From positions 1 to 31,717 of the forward strand of contig JBLNCA010000056.1 in the NCBI GenBank assembly GCA_050260375.1: 31,717 nt of DNA, given 5' to 3'. Shown in pieces: positions 24,449-31,717 of this stretch. The translations under genes were made by a program, and so were the position numbers. Position 1 is the stretch's first letter; every line of letters starts with the position of its first letter. This DNA is from DTFZ01 sp050260375 (GTDB lineage: Bacteria > Bacillota > Clostridia > Christensenellales > SZUA-584). The notes under the pieces were generated by a model, which had not been told where the DNA came from, searched no databases, and saw only the letters and a list, made by a program, of their open reading frames with translations.

Positions 24449-25834
24449 ATGAAGAAAGAGAAGCGTATCATTTCGGTATTACTGTGCTTAGCCATGATTA
24501 CCACGCTTTTGGCTGCTTGCGGCCAGACTCCGGTTGAATCGGTTGCTCCGAGTGCCGCGGCGTCTGAAGCGGCTGGTCAGAGCGCTGCGGTATCCGAATC
24601 TGCTGGTGCGGAAACCGGCAAATCGTCAAAAGAGCTGGTTTATGAGCAGATGGCGAAAGACCCGCTTGGACTGACCGGCGTACCCGAACCGTTCCTGGAA
24701 AGCAGGAAAGATGTTTTGAAGGCTCTTCCGAAAGAACAAAAGGGCGGACTCGTCATCGGATATACGACTCCGCTTATGGGACCTCCTTTCCTGCGGCAGT
24801 TGATAGACGAGTTACAGGTTAAGTGCGACGAATATGGATATACTCTACTCGTACAAGACGGCAATGGTAACATCCAGACGCAGATTGCCCAGGTGGAAGA
24901 CTTCATTACACAGGGCGTAGACGTTATTATCCCGAACTGCTTAGACATTACGGCGATGGCTCCGGTAATGAAAAAAGCTTCTGAAGCCGGAATCACTGTT
25001 ATCGCAACAGGCGGCCGTGCCGGACTTCCCGAGTACAACTGCGTAACGAGCATCGTATCGGCAGGATATCTGTCGGGTTGGGAAGTAGGAACCTACGCGG
25101 CAACCAAGCTGTACAGCAAGGACAAGGTATTAAAGACGATAGTCGCGATAATCGACGCCGGTTCCTCCGACTCCGAAGGGCGCGCGAGCGGATTCTTGGG
25201 CGGATGGCTTTGCCAGAGCCGCATAATGGACGGCAATCCGTATGAATCGCAGTTTGACGCGATTTGGGAAGGATATACGGCATGGAAGAAGCTGCTCAAC
25301 GAAGGCACCCTTGATCTGTCGTCGGCAGGCCTGAACATCGTAGGTCTTGGCAAAGCCGGCAACCCTGACGCAGACGGCGGCCGTAAATCCACAGCTGACT
25401 TCATCACCGCGAATCCGGATGTTGATCTGATACTCTGCGAAAACGACGCCATGTACACGGGAGTTGAGGTAAACCTTAACCAGTACAACCTCGTGCCCGG
25501 CAAGGACGTTTATATTGTATGCCCGTCGGACGGCATAGCAGCCGGCTTGCAGGCGATCAAGGACGGAAAAATACTTTGCATCGGCAACAACAGCGCCAAC
25601 TCCGTTGCGGACGCTATAATGGAGCTTGTCCACATGATATTTGAAGAAGGGTATGACGCAAGCAACATGCCGGGAGCAATATTTACGCCGACCAACGCGA
25701 TTACAATTGAGAACGTGGACGAGTACTGGGACGGCAAAGCCGAAGTAGCCAAGGGCGCGCCGGTCAAGTTCCAGACCATCGACGAGTACAACGCCGGCGA
25801 CGCGGCAAGCGACAATCCGTTTGCGACCCGCTGA
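24449..25834 (+). CDS. Sugar-binding lipoprotein of the ABC importer (RbsB type, large)
   Basis: A 461-residue extracellular receptor with lipobox LAAC and anchor Cys24, then an Ala/Ser-rich linker (about 30-55), then a Peripla_BP_4 domain. It is longer than ribose-binding proteins (about 300 residues): there is an extra N-terminal segment (about 60-100) and an insertion near GFLGGWLCQSRIMDG. This suggests a ligand other than a simple pentose. AAAGGAG precedes the ATG. It is last in the importer operon and followed by a strong terminator. Confidence 0.92.
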   Translation: MKKEKRIISVLLCLAMITTLLAACGQTPVESVAPSAAASEAAGQSAAVSESAGAETGKSSKELVYEQMAKDPLGLTGVPEPFLESRKDVLKALPKEQKGGLVIGYTTPLMGPPFLRQLIDELQVKCDEYGYTLLVQDGNGNIQTQIAQVEDFITQGVDVIIPNCLDITAMAPVMKKASEAGITVIATGGRAGLPEYNCVTSIVSAGYLSGWEVGTYAATKLYSKDKVLKTIVAIIDAGSSDSEGRASGFLGGWLCQSRIMDGNPYESQFDAIWEGYTAWKKLLNEGTLDLSSAGLNIVGLGKAGNPDADGGRKSTADFITANPDVDLILCENDAMYTGVEVNLNQYNLVPGKDVYIVCPSDGIAAGLQAIKDGKILCIGNNSANSVADAIMELVHMIFEEGYDASNMPGAIFTPTNAITIENVDEYWDGKAEVAKGAPVKFQTIDEYNAGDAASDNPFATR

Positions 25835-25889
25835 CGGATATGCCGTAAGCTATAAAAAATAAAGATATTTTAAAGCTGGTATGTTTCTG

Positions 25890-25932
25890 CAGCCGCCAAA
25901 AGCGCAAAGCTTATGGCGGCTGTTTTATACTT
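25890..25932 (+). terminator. Rho-independent terminator of the sugar ABC operon
   Basis: CAGCCGCCA (25890-25898) pairs perfectly with TGGCGGCTG (25914-25922), followed by TTTTATACTTT. It is 55 bases after the binding-protein stop codon. Confidence 0.85.
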
Positions 25933-26060
25933 TCGGCGATTTTATGAAAGGCCTGATGCAGTGACTTTACAAACGGAAGATTTTAGATTACCGTATAAAT
26001 GTAATTTATTATCTATCTCTATAAAAAGCGTAAGGCTGGCTGGAATTGTGAACAGCGGCC

Positions 26061-26087
26061 CCTGATATAAATGCATCAGGAAGGTGG
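26061..26087 (+). promoter_or_regulatory. Hairpin abutting the galT ribosome-binding site
   Basis: CCTGAT (26061-26066) pairs with ATCAGG (26075-26080), and the 3' arm runs directly into AGGAAGGTGG, the ribosome-binding region of the next gene. The stem is short, so a regulatory effect is only possible. In the 256 bases before it a weak promoter pair, TAGATT and TATTAT 17 bases apart (about 25983-26011), is the only other signal. Confidence 0.3.
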
Positions 26088-26090
26088 ATT

Positions 26091-27065
26091 ATGGCGGAGC
26101 TTAGATATAACCCGTTTAAAGACGATTGGGTGATGGTAGCCTCGGCGCGGCAGCATAGGCCGCAGATGCCGAAGGACTGGTGCCCGTTCTGTCCGGGGTC
26201 GGGCAGGGTGGATGATTATGACGTTTTGAAGTACGACAACGACTTTCCGGCGCTTTCGATGGACCCGCCGGAGCCCGACGACGTGGCGGGCGGCTTCTTC
26301 AAAGCCGAAAAATCGTACGGCAAATGCGAGGTAATACTGTATTCGCCCGACCATACTGCCACGCTGCCCGAGCTTCCGGTAAGCCATATAAGGAAGCTTG
26401 TAGACCTGTGGTGCGAACGCTTTGAGGAGCTTTCCCGCTACGACAAATCAAAGTACGTTTTGATATTCGAGAACCGAGGCGAAGCGGTGGGAGTTACTAT
26501 GCCGCACCCGCACGGACAGATTTACGCATATCCGTTCCTGCCGAAGAAGATTGAGCAAAAGCTAAAAAACGCGAGCAAGTATAAAAATGATACGGGGCGC
26601 TGCCTTTTCTGCGACTGGCTCAAAGCCGAGCGGGAGTTTAAAAAGCGCGTGATATTTGAGGATGCTCATTTCAGCGTAATCATACCTTATTTTGCGGAGT
26701 TCGTATACGCAACGCAGGTAATACTGAGAAGGCACGTAAATTATATTACGGAGCTTGGCGACGACGAGAAAACTGCGCTGGCCGCGGCATTAAGAAACAC
26801 AGTAGGCATGTACGACAGCCTGTTCGGCACGCAGTTCCCTTACATGATGTGCATGTACAACGCGCCTGTCAATACCGGCGGCATTGACGGCTTTCACTTC
26901 CATATAGAGTTCTTCCCGCCTATGCGCTCCAAAGACGTGCAGCAGTTCCTTGCGTCCAGCGAGACGGGGGCGGGCGCGCACTGCAATCCGAGCGCTCCCG
27001 AGGAAAAGGCCGTCGAATTGAGAGCAGCGTATCAAAGATACGTTGCAAGCAAGGAAAAGCGTTAA
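26091..27065 (+). CDS. galT: Galactose-1-phosphate uridylyltransferase
   Basis: A 324-residue HIT-superfamily enzyme of the Leloir pathway that exchanges UDP-glucose and galactose 1-phosphate for UDP-galactose and glucose 1-phosphate. The active-site triad HPH is at 139-141 (in HPHGQ) with nucleophile His141. Zinc-type cysteines are Cys31 and Cys34 (CPFC), and a late FHFHIEF segment carries further metal or substrate histidines. Length is normal. No galactokinase or epimerase is present in the window, so it must draw on enzymes encoded elsewhere or serve a different sugar 1-phosphate. A phosphatase-like DUF89 gene follows after 62 bases. Confidence 0.92.
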   Translation: MAELRYNPFKDDWVMVASARQHRPQMPKDWCPFCPGSGRVDDYDVLKYDNDFPALSMDPPEPDDVAGGFFKAEKSYGKCEVILYSPDHTATLPELPVSHIRKLVDLWCERFEELSRYDKSKYVLIFENRGEAVGVTMPHPHGQIYAYPFLPKKIEQKLKNASKYKNDTGRCLFCDWLKAEREFKKRVIFEDAHFSVIIPYFAEFVYATQVILRRHVNYITELGDDEKTALAAALRNTVGMYDSLFGTQFPYMMCMYNAPVNTGGIDGFHFHIEFFPPMRSKDVQQFLASSETGAGAHCNPSAPEEKAVELRAAYQRYVASKEKR

Positions 27066-27127
27066 GCTTAACCAAAAAGCGCAATTATAAATCGTTACCA
27101 ATAAAATTCATTATACAACGGAGGATT

Positions 27128-27979
27128 ATGAAGGCATATTTGGATTGTCTGCCGTGCGTGCTGCGGCAGGTGCTGGAGGCGTCGAAGATATCGACGGATA
27201 ACGAAGAGCTGCAAAATGAAATAATGGCGGAAACGCTGAAAGGCCTGGCGGATTATAAAAAATACAGGAATTCGCCTGAAGTCTGCAGAGCGATGCACGG
27301 CATCGTAAAGAAACATACGGGCGTTGCCGACCCGTACAGGGAGATAAAGCAGAGGGACATACAGACGGCTTTAAAGCTTTTGCCGGCGCTCAGGCGGTAT
27401 GTGGAAGGCAGGGAAGACCGCCTATACGAGGCGCTTAAAGCCGCCGCCACAGGCAATGTGCTTGACTCTTCTATAAGCAGCAGCATAGATTTTGAAGCGT
27501 GCCTCGAAGCCGAGCTTAACAAACCATTTTCTATCTGTGATATCGACACGCTTAAAGAAAAGCTAAAAGTTTCAAAAACGCTGTTGATAATAGGAGACAA
27601 CGCCGGAGAAACCGTATTGGACCGCATACTTATAGAAGAATTGCCGCCTCCTGACGTAACATACGCCGTTAAAAGCGCGCCTATAATAAACGACGCTACC
27701 AAAGAGGACGCTTACGCGTCGGGGCTTGAAACGTACGCCCGCATCATCTCCACGGGCTGCGACATACCCGGCGTAAACCTTAACGAGTGCAGCCGGGAGT
27801 TTCTCGATGAGTTTTACGGCGCGGATATAGTAATATGCAAAGGACAGGGCAATTATGAGACGCTTTCTGAGTGCGACAGGGATCTGTTCTTTTTGCTTAA
27901 GGCCAAGTGCACAGTGCTCGCAAGGCTGTTGAATGTCAGCCTGAACTCTTATATTTTCAAATACTTAAAAGGCGCTTAA
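27128..27979 (+). CDS. DUF89/ARMT1-type damage-control phosphatase
   Basis: A 283-residue protein of the DUF89 metal-dependent phosphatase family, bacterial subfamily with an N-terminal CxxC (Cys7, Cys10). Core motifs are GDNAGETVLDR (about 155-165), VKSAPIINDATKED (the metal-site Asn-Asp pair) and KGQGNYETL near residue 240. The family removes phosphate from damaged or unwanted sugar phosphates. Being next to galT and a glycosidase, it may clear a dead-end sugar 1-phosphate (inference). GGAGG precedes the ATG. Confidence 0.9.
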   Translation: MKAYLDCLPCVLRQVLEASKISTDNEELQNEIMAETLKGLADYKKYRNSPEVCRAMHGIVKKHTGVADPYREIKQRDIQTALKLLPALRRYVEGREDRLYEALKAAATGNVLDSSISSSIDFEACLEAELNKPFSICDIDTLKEKLKVSKTLLIIGDNAGETVLDRILIEELPPPDVTYAVKSAPIINDATKEDAYASGLETYARIISTGCDIPGVNLNECSREFLDEFYGADIVICKGQGNYETLSECDRDLFFLLKAKCTVLARLLNVSLNSYIFKYLKGA

Positions 27980-27992
27980 AAGGAGCTTGTCC

Positions 27993-28460
27993 ATGAAAAA
28001 TATAGACGCCCTTATTGCCGAACTTACCGTTGAAGAGAAAGCCGCGCTGCTCGCAGGCACAAAATCGATGAACACGAACGCCGTGCCGCGCCTTGGAATA
28101 CCGGGACTTACGTTCGCGGACGGGCCGCACGGCCTCCGGAAACTTGCAGGCAGCGGAGTAGACGGCATGGCGGACAGCGAACCGGCAACCGCCTTTCCTA
28201 CGTCCGCCACTATAGCTTCGGGGTGGAACGAGAAAAACGTTTATCTTGCGGGCGAGGCGATAGGCAGGGAGGCGCTGTGCTGCGGCGTAAACGTAGTGCT
28301 CGGGCCGGGCGTCAATATAAAGCGCGACCCCAGGTGCGGGCGCAACTTCGAATACTATTCGGAAGACCCGCTGCTTGCGGGCAAACTGGGTAGCGCGTTT
28401 GTAAAGGGCGTTCAAAGCAAAGGCGTAGGCGTTTCGCTGAAGCACTTCGCGGCAAACAAC
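27993..28460 (+). pseudogene. Truncated GH3 glycoside hydrolase (N-terminal remnant)
   Basis: The first ~156 residues match the N-terminal part of a GH3 beta-glucosidase-type enzyme: ADGPHGLR, GREALCCGVNVVLGPGVNIKRDPRCGRNFEYYSEDP and LKHFAANN. The family is normally 700-800 residues and the catalytic Asp lies downstream of this point. After FAANN at about 28460 the frame runs into unrelated sequence and stops at 28518-28520, so the product would be inactive. AAGGAG gives a normal start. It probably once completed the galT-DUF89 operon. Confidence 0.85.
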
Positions 28461-28485
28461 GCATATAAAGCAGCCATAATGCTAG
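28455..28485. other. Recombination junction: host DNA to acquired segment
   Basis: GH3 homology ends after 28460 and the convergent tetR-type gene ends at 28482, leaving about 20 bases that belong clearly to neither. To the left, codon use is rich in ATA and GCG; to the right it is more AT-rich and more conventional. No insertion-sequence end or flanking duplication is visible at this edge, so the joint could be an illegitimate recombination, an old deletion scar or an assembly join. Confidence 0.6.
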
Positions 28486-29084
28486 ATAACTGGATTCCTA
28501 TTTCTAATGAGTCCATCTAGAAATAGCAGATTGATTTCCTCTGCAAGCTTGGAGTTCTGCTCAAAGGTTATGCGGATTTTCCTATTGTTCATGAAATAAC
28601 TGTAGAAGATATCAATATAAATTTCTATAGCATTATCAGATATATCCGCTGAAAAATATCCGGTTTTCTTTCCTTCCTTGATTAGACCTGAGATCAGGCG
28701 TTTGTTTTCTATGTTGAAATCATCGAAATATTGGCGGAGAACTGGGTCGCTTTCCACAGCATCAAAAAAGAATTCCATGTTGTGTTGACTTCCATAGATG
28801 ATTCTATTTTCTAGGTATTCTCCCATTTTGTCAACAAAATTACATTCTTTCTTAACCAGCATTTTCGTTTCTTCAAGACTTTTATCTATAATATACTTTA
28901 TAATAATGCGACGCAGATTATCTTTGCTCTCAAAAAAGTTATAAATGGATACCTTAGAAACACGGGCTTTTTCTGCAATTTCAGTCATAGTTACTTTCTC
29001 AAATCCATATTTGTTGAATAGTTCTATGGCAGTTTGTATTATAATTTCTTTTTTATCATTTCTTCTCTTTTCAAATCCGTCCAT
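28482..29084 (-). CDS. TetR-family transcriptional repressor
   Basis: A 200-residue regulator with the N-terminal TetR helix-turn-helix (about 25-55; VTMTEIAEKARVSKVSIYNFF) and an all-helical ligand-binding C-terminus. The ATG at 29082-29084 is used in place of the TTG three bases upstream because AGAGGT is correctly spaced. It is divergent from an ABC ATPase-permease pair, which it probably represses in the absence of an inducing compound. AT content is higher than in the genes to the left. Confidence 0.9.
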   Translation of the reverse strand: MDGFEKRRNDKKEIIIQTAIELFNKYGFEKVTMTEIAEKARVSKVSIYNFFESKDNLRRIIIKYIIDKSLEETKMLVKKECNFVDKMGEYLENRIIYGSQHNMEFFFDAVESDPVLRQYFDDFNIENKRLISGLIKEGKKTGYFSADISDNAIEIYIDIFYSYFMNNRKIRITFEQNSKLAEEINLLFLDGLIRNRNPVI

Positions 29085-29148
29085 CAAGTTACCTCTCTGA
29101 AATATGAACTATATAAACCTATTTTGTAAATAATATATCATTTTGCAA

Positions 29149-29206
29149 TTGACAAGTCAAGCATTAGATGGTAAAATATGAACCGTAAATGGTAATAAAG
29201 TTCATA
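29149..29206 (+). promoter_or_regulatory. Promoter and candidate TetR operator of the efflux-type ABC genes
   Basis: TTGACA (29149-29154) and TAAAAT (29172-29177) are 17 bases apart. TATGAAC (29177-29183) and its inverse GTTCATA (29200-29206) flank 16 bases and begin at the last base of the -10 box, a good place for repression. A third TATGAAC lies at 29103-29109 near the divergent tetR-type start, which would allow autoregulation. Confidence 0.6.
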
Positions 29207-29226
29207 ATTGTGAAGGGAGATTTAAT

Positions 29227-29928
29227 ATGGCAGATATTATTTTTGATAACGTGAGCAAAGATTACAAGATGGGTGAGGTAACCATTCACGCGGTAAAGCA
29301 GGTGTCCTTTCAAGTCCGAAATGGTGAGCTTGCTATTATTCTCGGACCTTCCGGCGCGGGCAAGACCACAGTGCTCAACCTTTTAGGCGGCATGGAGAAC
29401 GCCACGTCCGGAAAAATTTATTTTGCTGGTAAGGACATTACTACCATGAACGATCTGGAATTGACAGACTACCGTCGATATAAAATAGGATTCGTTTTTC
29501 AGTTCTATAACCTTATACCGAACCTGACTGCGGTGGAAAACGTGGAGATGGCCAAGCAGGTTTGCAAATCACCGCTGGAGCCGGAGGAAGCCCTGCGAAT
29601 TGTAGGCTTAAAGGATAGGATTCACAATTTCCCATCACAGCTTTCCGGAGGTGAACAGCAGCGTGTCGCCATTGCAAGAGCAATATGTAAAAACCCAGAT
29701 TTGCTGCTCTGTGATGAACCCACCGGGGCCTTGGATACCGAAACGGGTAAAACTGTTCTCAGGGTTTTGTCCGATATCAGCCGCAAAATGGGAAAAACGG
29801 TGATAATCATCACGCACAATTCTCTTGTCGCTCCAATTGCCGATCGGTTGATTGAAATGAAAAACGGCAGGGTAGTCAAAGAGTACGTACAGGATTCCCC
29901 CGCAGATTTGGAGGGAATCAAATGGTAA
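29227..29928 (+). CDS. ABC transporter ATP-binding protein (MacB/LolD type)
   Basis: A 233-residue ATPase of the type that powers FtsX-like permeases: Walker A GPSGAGKT (40-47), QFYNLIPNLTAVENV Q-loop region, LSGGEQQR signature, LLLCDEPTGALD Walker B and the switch His in IITHN. Such pairs move peptides, antibiotics or lipoproteins, or act as mechanotransmitters. AAGGGAG precedes the ATG. It overlaps the permease start by seven bases. Because that permease is broken by an insertion, the pair is probably non-functional here. Confidence 0.93.
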   Translation: MADIIFDNVSKDYKMGEVTIHAVKQVSFQVRNGELAIILGPSGAGKTTVLNLLGGMENATSGKIYFAGKDITTMNDLELTDYRRYKIGFVFQFYNLIPNLTAVENVEMAKQVCKSPLEPEEALRIVGLKDRIHNFPSQLSGGEQQRVAIARAICKNPDLLLCDEPTGALDTETGKTVLRVLSDISRKMGKTVIIITHNSLVAPIADRLIEMKNGRVVKEYVQDSPADLEGIKW

Positions 29929-31350
29929 CGAAACTTCAAAAAAAGATTATCCGGGATATTGGGGAAAACTTTTGGGCTTTTTTGGCTATTATGTGTATCT
30001 GTTCACTAGGTATTGCCCTATTCAGCGGCATCAACATGTATGTGGGTACTGTCGAAAACGAAGTGGCCTATTATTATGAGCGTGCAAATCTTGCTGATTA
30101 TTGGATTTATAAAGCGGAAATTTCCAATTCTGACCTGGACAATATAAGGTCTCTGGACGAAATTGAAGAAGCGCAGCGCCGGAAGGTAACCGACATTGCT
30201 CTGCCCGGAGCATCAAACTCCGTACTTCATATACATGCCATTGATGAAGCAGCAATAATAAATGTACCGGAGCTTTTGGACGGCAGCAAACTTGACGGTA
30301 GTGAAACAAATGCTCTTTTACTGGACAGCCGCTTTGCCCAAGCCCATGGGTTGTCAGTCGGTGATATGATTACAGCGGGAGAAGGTGAAAGGCAGAAAGA
30401 GTGGCTGATCAAAGGGATTGTTCGTGATGTGGAATACGTTTATTACGCACCGGAAGGCTTAACTATTCCTGATTACCATAAGTATGGATTTGCTTATACA
30501 AATGCTTCCTCTTTACCGGACGTTGCTTTCAATGAAATCATCCTGACTGTTAATGATGGGTCAAAGCTTTCACAGGAGGAATTCACAAACAAAGTACGCG
30601 AGACGCTTGAAGGAGCCAATATCCTCAGCCGGCAACATCAGACTAGTTATCGAAAGGTTGCGGATGCTATGACCGGAGTAAAACAAATCGGTCTGATGTT
30701 TTCCATCGCTTTTTTCCTTACGGCGGCCCTTGTAACGTGGATTACCGTTTCCCGCATGATGGAAAATCAGCGCCAGCATTTGGGAACACTTCGTTCTTTA
30801 GGTTACTCAAATAAGGAAATCATAGGACGGTATGCGATATTTGGGGTTTTGATCACCATTCCAAGTATGATTTTGGGGTGGGTTATTGCCAGATATCTGA
30901 TAGCGGAATCCCTGTACAGCATCGGGATTACCTATTACACAATAGAGGCGACCGGTGTCAAGCCATTTACGCCGCACTTCTTCGTATCGATACTGTGTGT
31001 GGCGGCGGTTACTTGCGGTGGAACAATGCTCTCTTGTAATAAATCACTGAAATTTACACCGGCTGCGTTGATGCGGCCTAAGCCGCCGGCACAGGGACAC
31101 CGGATTCTACTGGAACGAATAACTCCATTTTGGAGGAGCTTAAATTTTAGCGGGAAAATCGTGACCAGAAATCTATTTCGTAATAAGGCGCGGATGCTCA
31201 TGGGGATTGTCGGCATTATCGGCTCCACTTCGCTGATTCTGTGCGGTTTCGGACTGATGAATTCTATTAACGCAATGCTCGACAAAGCTTTTGATGAAAC
31301 AGTTCAGTATAATGTGGAGATCAAACTCAGAACTCCTATGACCACGGAAC
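29922..31350 (+). pseudogene. FtsX-type ABC permease, 3' part lost to an insertion sequence
   Basis: The protein starts with a membrane span (about residues 15-40), then a large extracellular domain, then three spans (about 248-345), and enters a second FtsX repeat (GIVGIIGSTSLILCGFGLMNSI, about 422-443). This indicates the ~800-residue two-repeat class, of which roughly 475 residues remain. Near 31350 the sequence becomes the end of an IS21-family element. By chance the frame stays open to the right edge of the window, so a long fused product could be called there; that part is not permease. The start ATG overlaps the ATPase stop. Confidence 0.85.
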
Positions 31351-31717
31351 TGTGTTTGTCAATCCAAAAGTTCAGCAAAAGGACCCCAAAAAGTTTAGCA
31401 CTAGCCAGCGTCCATAAAAGTAGAGTCGGGTCCAGATGCACAAGTGAGGGCCTTTTGTGCGACAGAGGGCCATTTGCACAAGTAAGGCCCGTGGACCCGT
31501 TGGGAATCGTCATATCACCTCATTTCTTTCCTTGCCTGCTGGCGCTGCATGGATTGTGTCAGGCGGTAGCTCTCGCCGGTGAAGATCACAATGTGAGAAT
31601 GGTGGATCAGCCGGTCAATCAAGGCAGCGGTCAGGCGGTTTTCCCCGAATACCGTGTTCCAGCCAGAGAACTCCAGGTTGGAGGTAATGATCAGACTTTT
31701 GCGCTCATAGCAGTCTG
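31351..31717 (-). mobile_element. IS21-family insertion sequence, istB-side end
   Basis: The stretch holds the 3' end of istB and an element terminus. The terminus shows the repeated short motif typical of IS21 ends: CCAAAAGTTCAGCA (31364-31377) and CCAAAAAGTTTAGCA (31386-31400). Inside lies a second structure: GGGTCC/GGACCC (31428-31433/31493-31498) enclosing two direct copies of GCACAAGT-AGGGCC-like sequence (31438-31452, 31476-31490). The exact outer base is uncertain; TG at 31351 is the best guess. istA would be to the right of the window. Confidence 0.75.
31515..31717 (-). CDS. istB: IstB-like ATP-binding transposition protein, C-terminal part
   Basis: Read on the minus strand, the visible ~67 residues include SLIITSNLEFSGW, NRLTAALIDRL, HHSH and FTGESYRL, which are hallmarks of the IS21 helper ATPase IstB. 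The TGA stop is at 31515-31517. The gene runs off the right edge, so the Walker motifs are not visible. The protein assists the IstA transposase in target capture. Confidence 0.9.
   Translation of the reverse strand, partial: DCYERKSLIITSNLEFSGWNTVFGENRLTAALIDRLIHHSHIVIFTGESYRLTQSMQRQQARKEMR

Noticed and set aside
31304..31513. Small minus-strand gene after istB
   Set aside because: It covers the terminal repeats of the IS element and reads into the permease remnant. No family is recognisable.
31351..31717. Genuine C-terminal extension of the FtsX permease
   Set aside because: The frame is open by chance, but the opposite strand encodes clear IstB motifs and the DNA carries IS terminal repeats.

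Overview
The window looks like the chromosome of an anaerobic Bacillota (Clostridia-type) bacterium. The grounds are SD-driven starts that include several TTG and GTG codons, lipoprotein solute-binding proteins, AraC regulators beside short catabolic operons, a Mop-type molybdenum aldehyde oxidoreductase with an HdrB-like partner, and a strong ATA/GCG codon bias across the first 28 kb. I cannot name the genus.

Layout. (1) 218-2583, minus strand: a polar amino-acid ABC importer (lipoprotein, permease, ATPase) ending in a clear terminator, with an AraC regulator just upstream (2777-3686). (2) 3938-8166, plus strand, divergent from that regulator: VOC-fold protein, split transketolase (two subunits), zinc alcohol dehydrogenase and SDR. 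A motif TACTGAAA(A) recurs four times around this regulator and its flanks. (3) 8382-15331: a Mop-type molybdenum hydroxylase, a flavin/iron-sulfur protein with two complete HdrB-type CCG motifs, a small paralogue of that protein's C-terminal domain, a CxxC/CxxC mini redox protein, a NifX-like protein and a methyltransferase. This is the most interesting part. The second gene is preceded by a consensus promoter and a leader of four hairpins, three of them in tandem ~41-nt repeats. (4) 15686-21784: a URO-D superfamily methyltransferase-like protein, a second AraC regulator on the minus strand, an MFS transporter and two more zinc dehydrogenases. (5) 21891-25834: a ribose/galactose-type sugar ABC importer closed by a terminator. 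(6) 26091-28460: GalT, a DUF89 phosphatase and the N-terminal third of a GH3 glycosidase.

At about 28461 the GH3 gene stops abruptly and composition changes. The rest (TetR regulator, LolD/MacB-type ATPase, FtsX-type permease) looks acquired. Its permease is itself interrupted near 31350 by an IS21-family element whose istB 3' end leaves the right edge of the window.

Working model (inference): a sugar or polyol, or a glycoside of one, enters by the ABC or MFS carrier. It is oxidised by the MDR and SDR dehydrogenases and cleaved by the split transketolase. An aldehyde is then oxidised by the molybdenum enzyme, with electrons passing to the CCG flavoprotein. No sugar kinase is present in the window, so the substrate may be handled unphosphorylated. 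The substrate itself cannot be read from the sequence.
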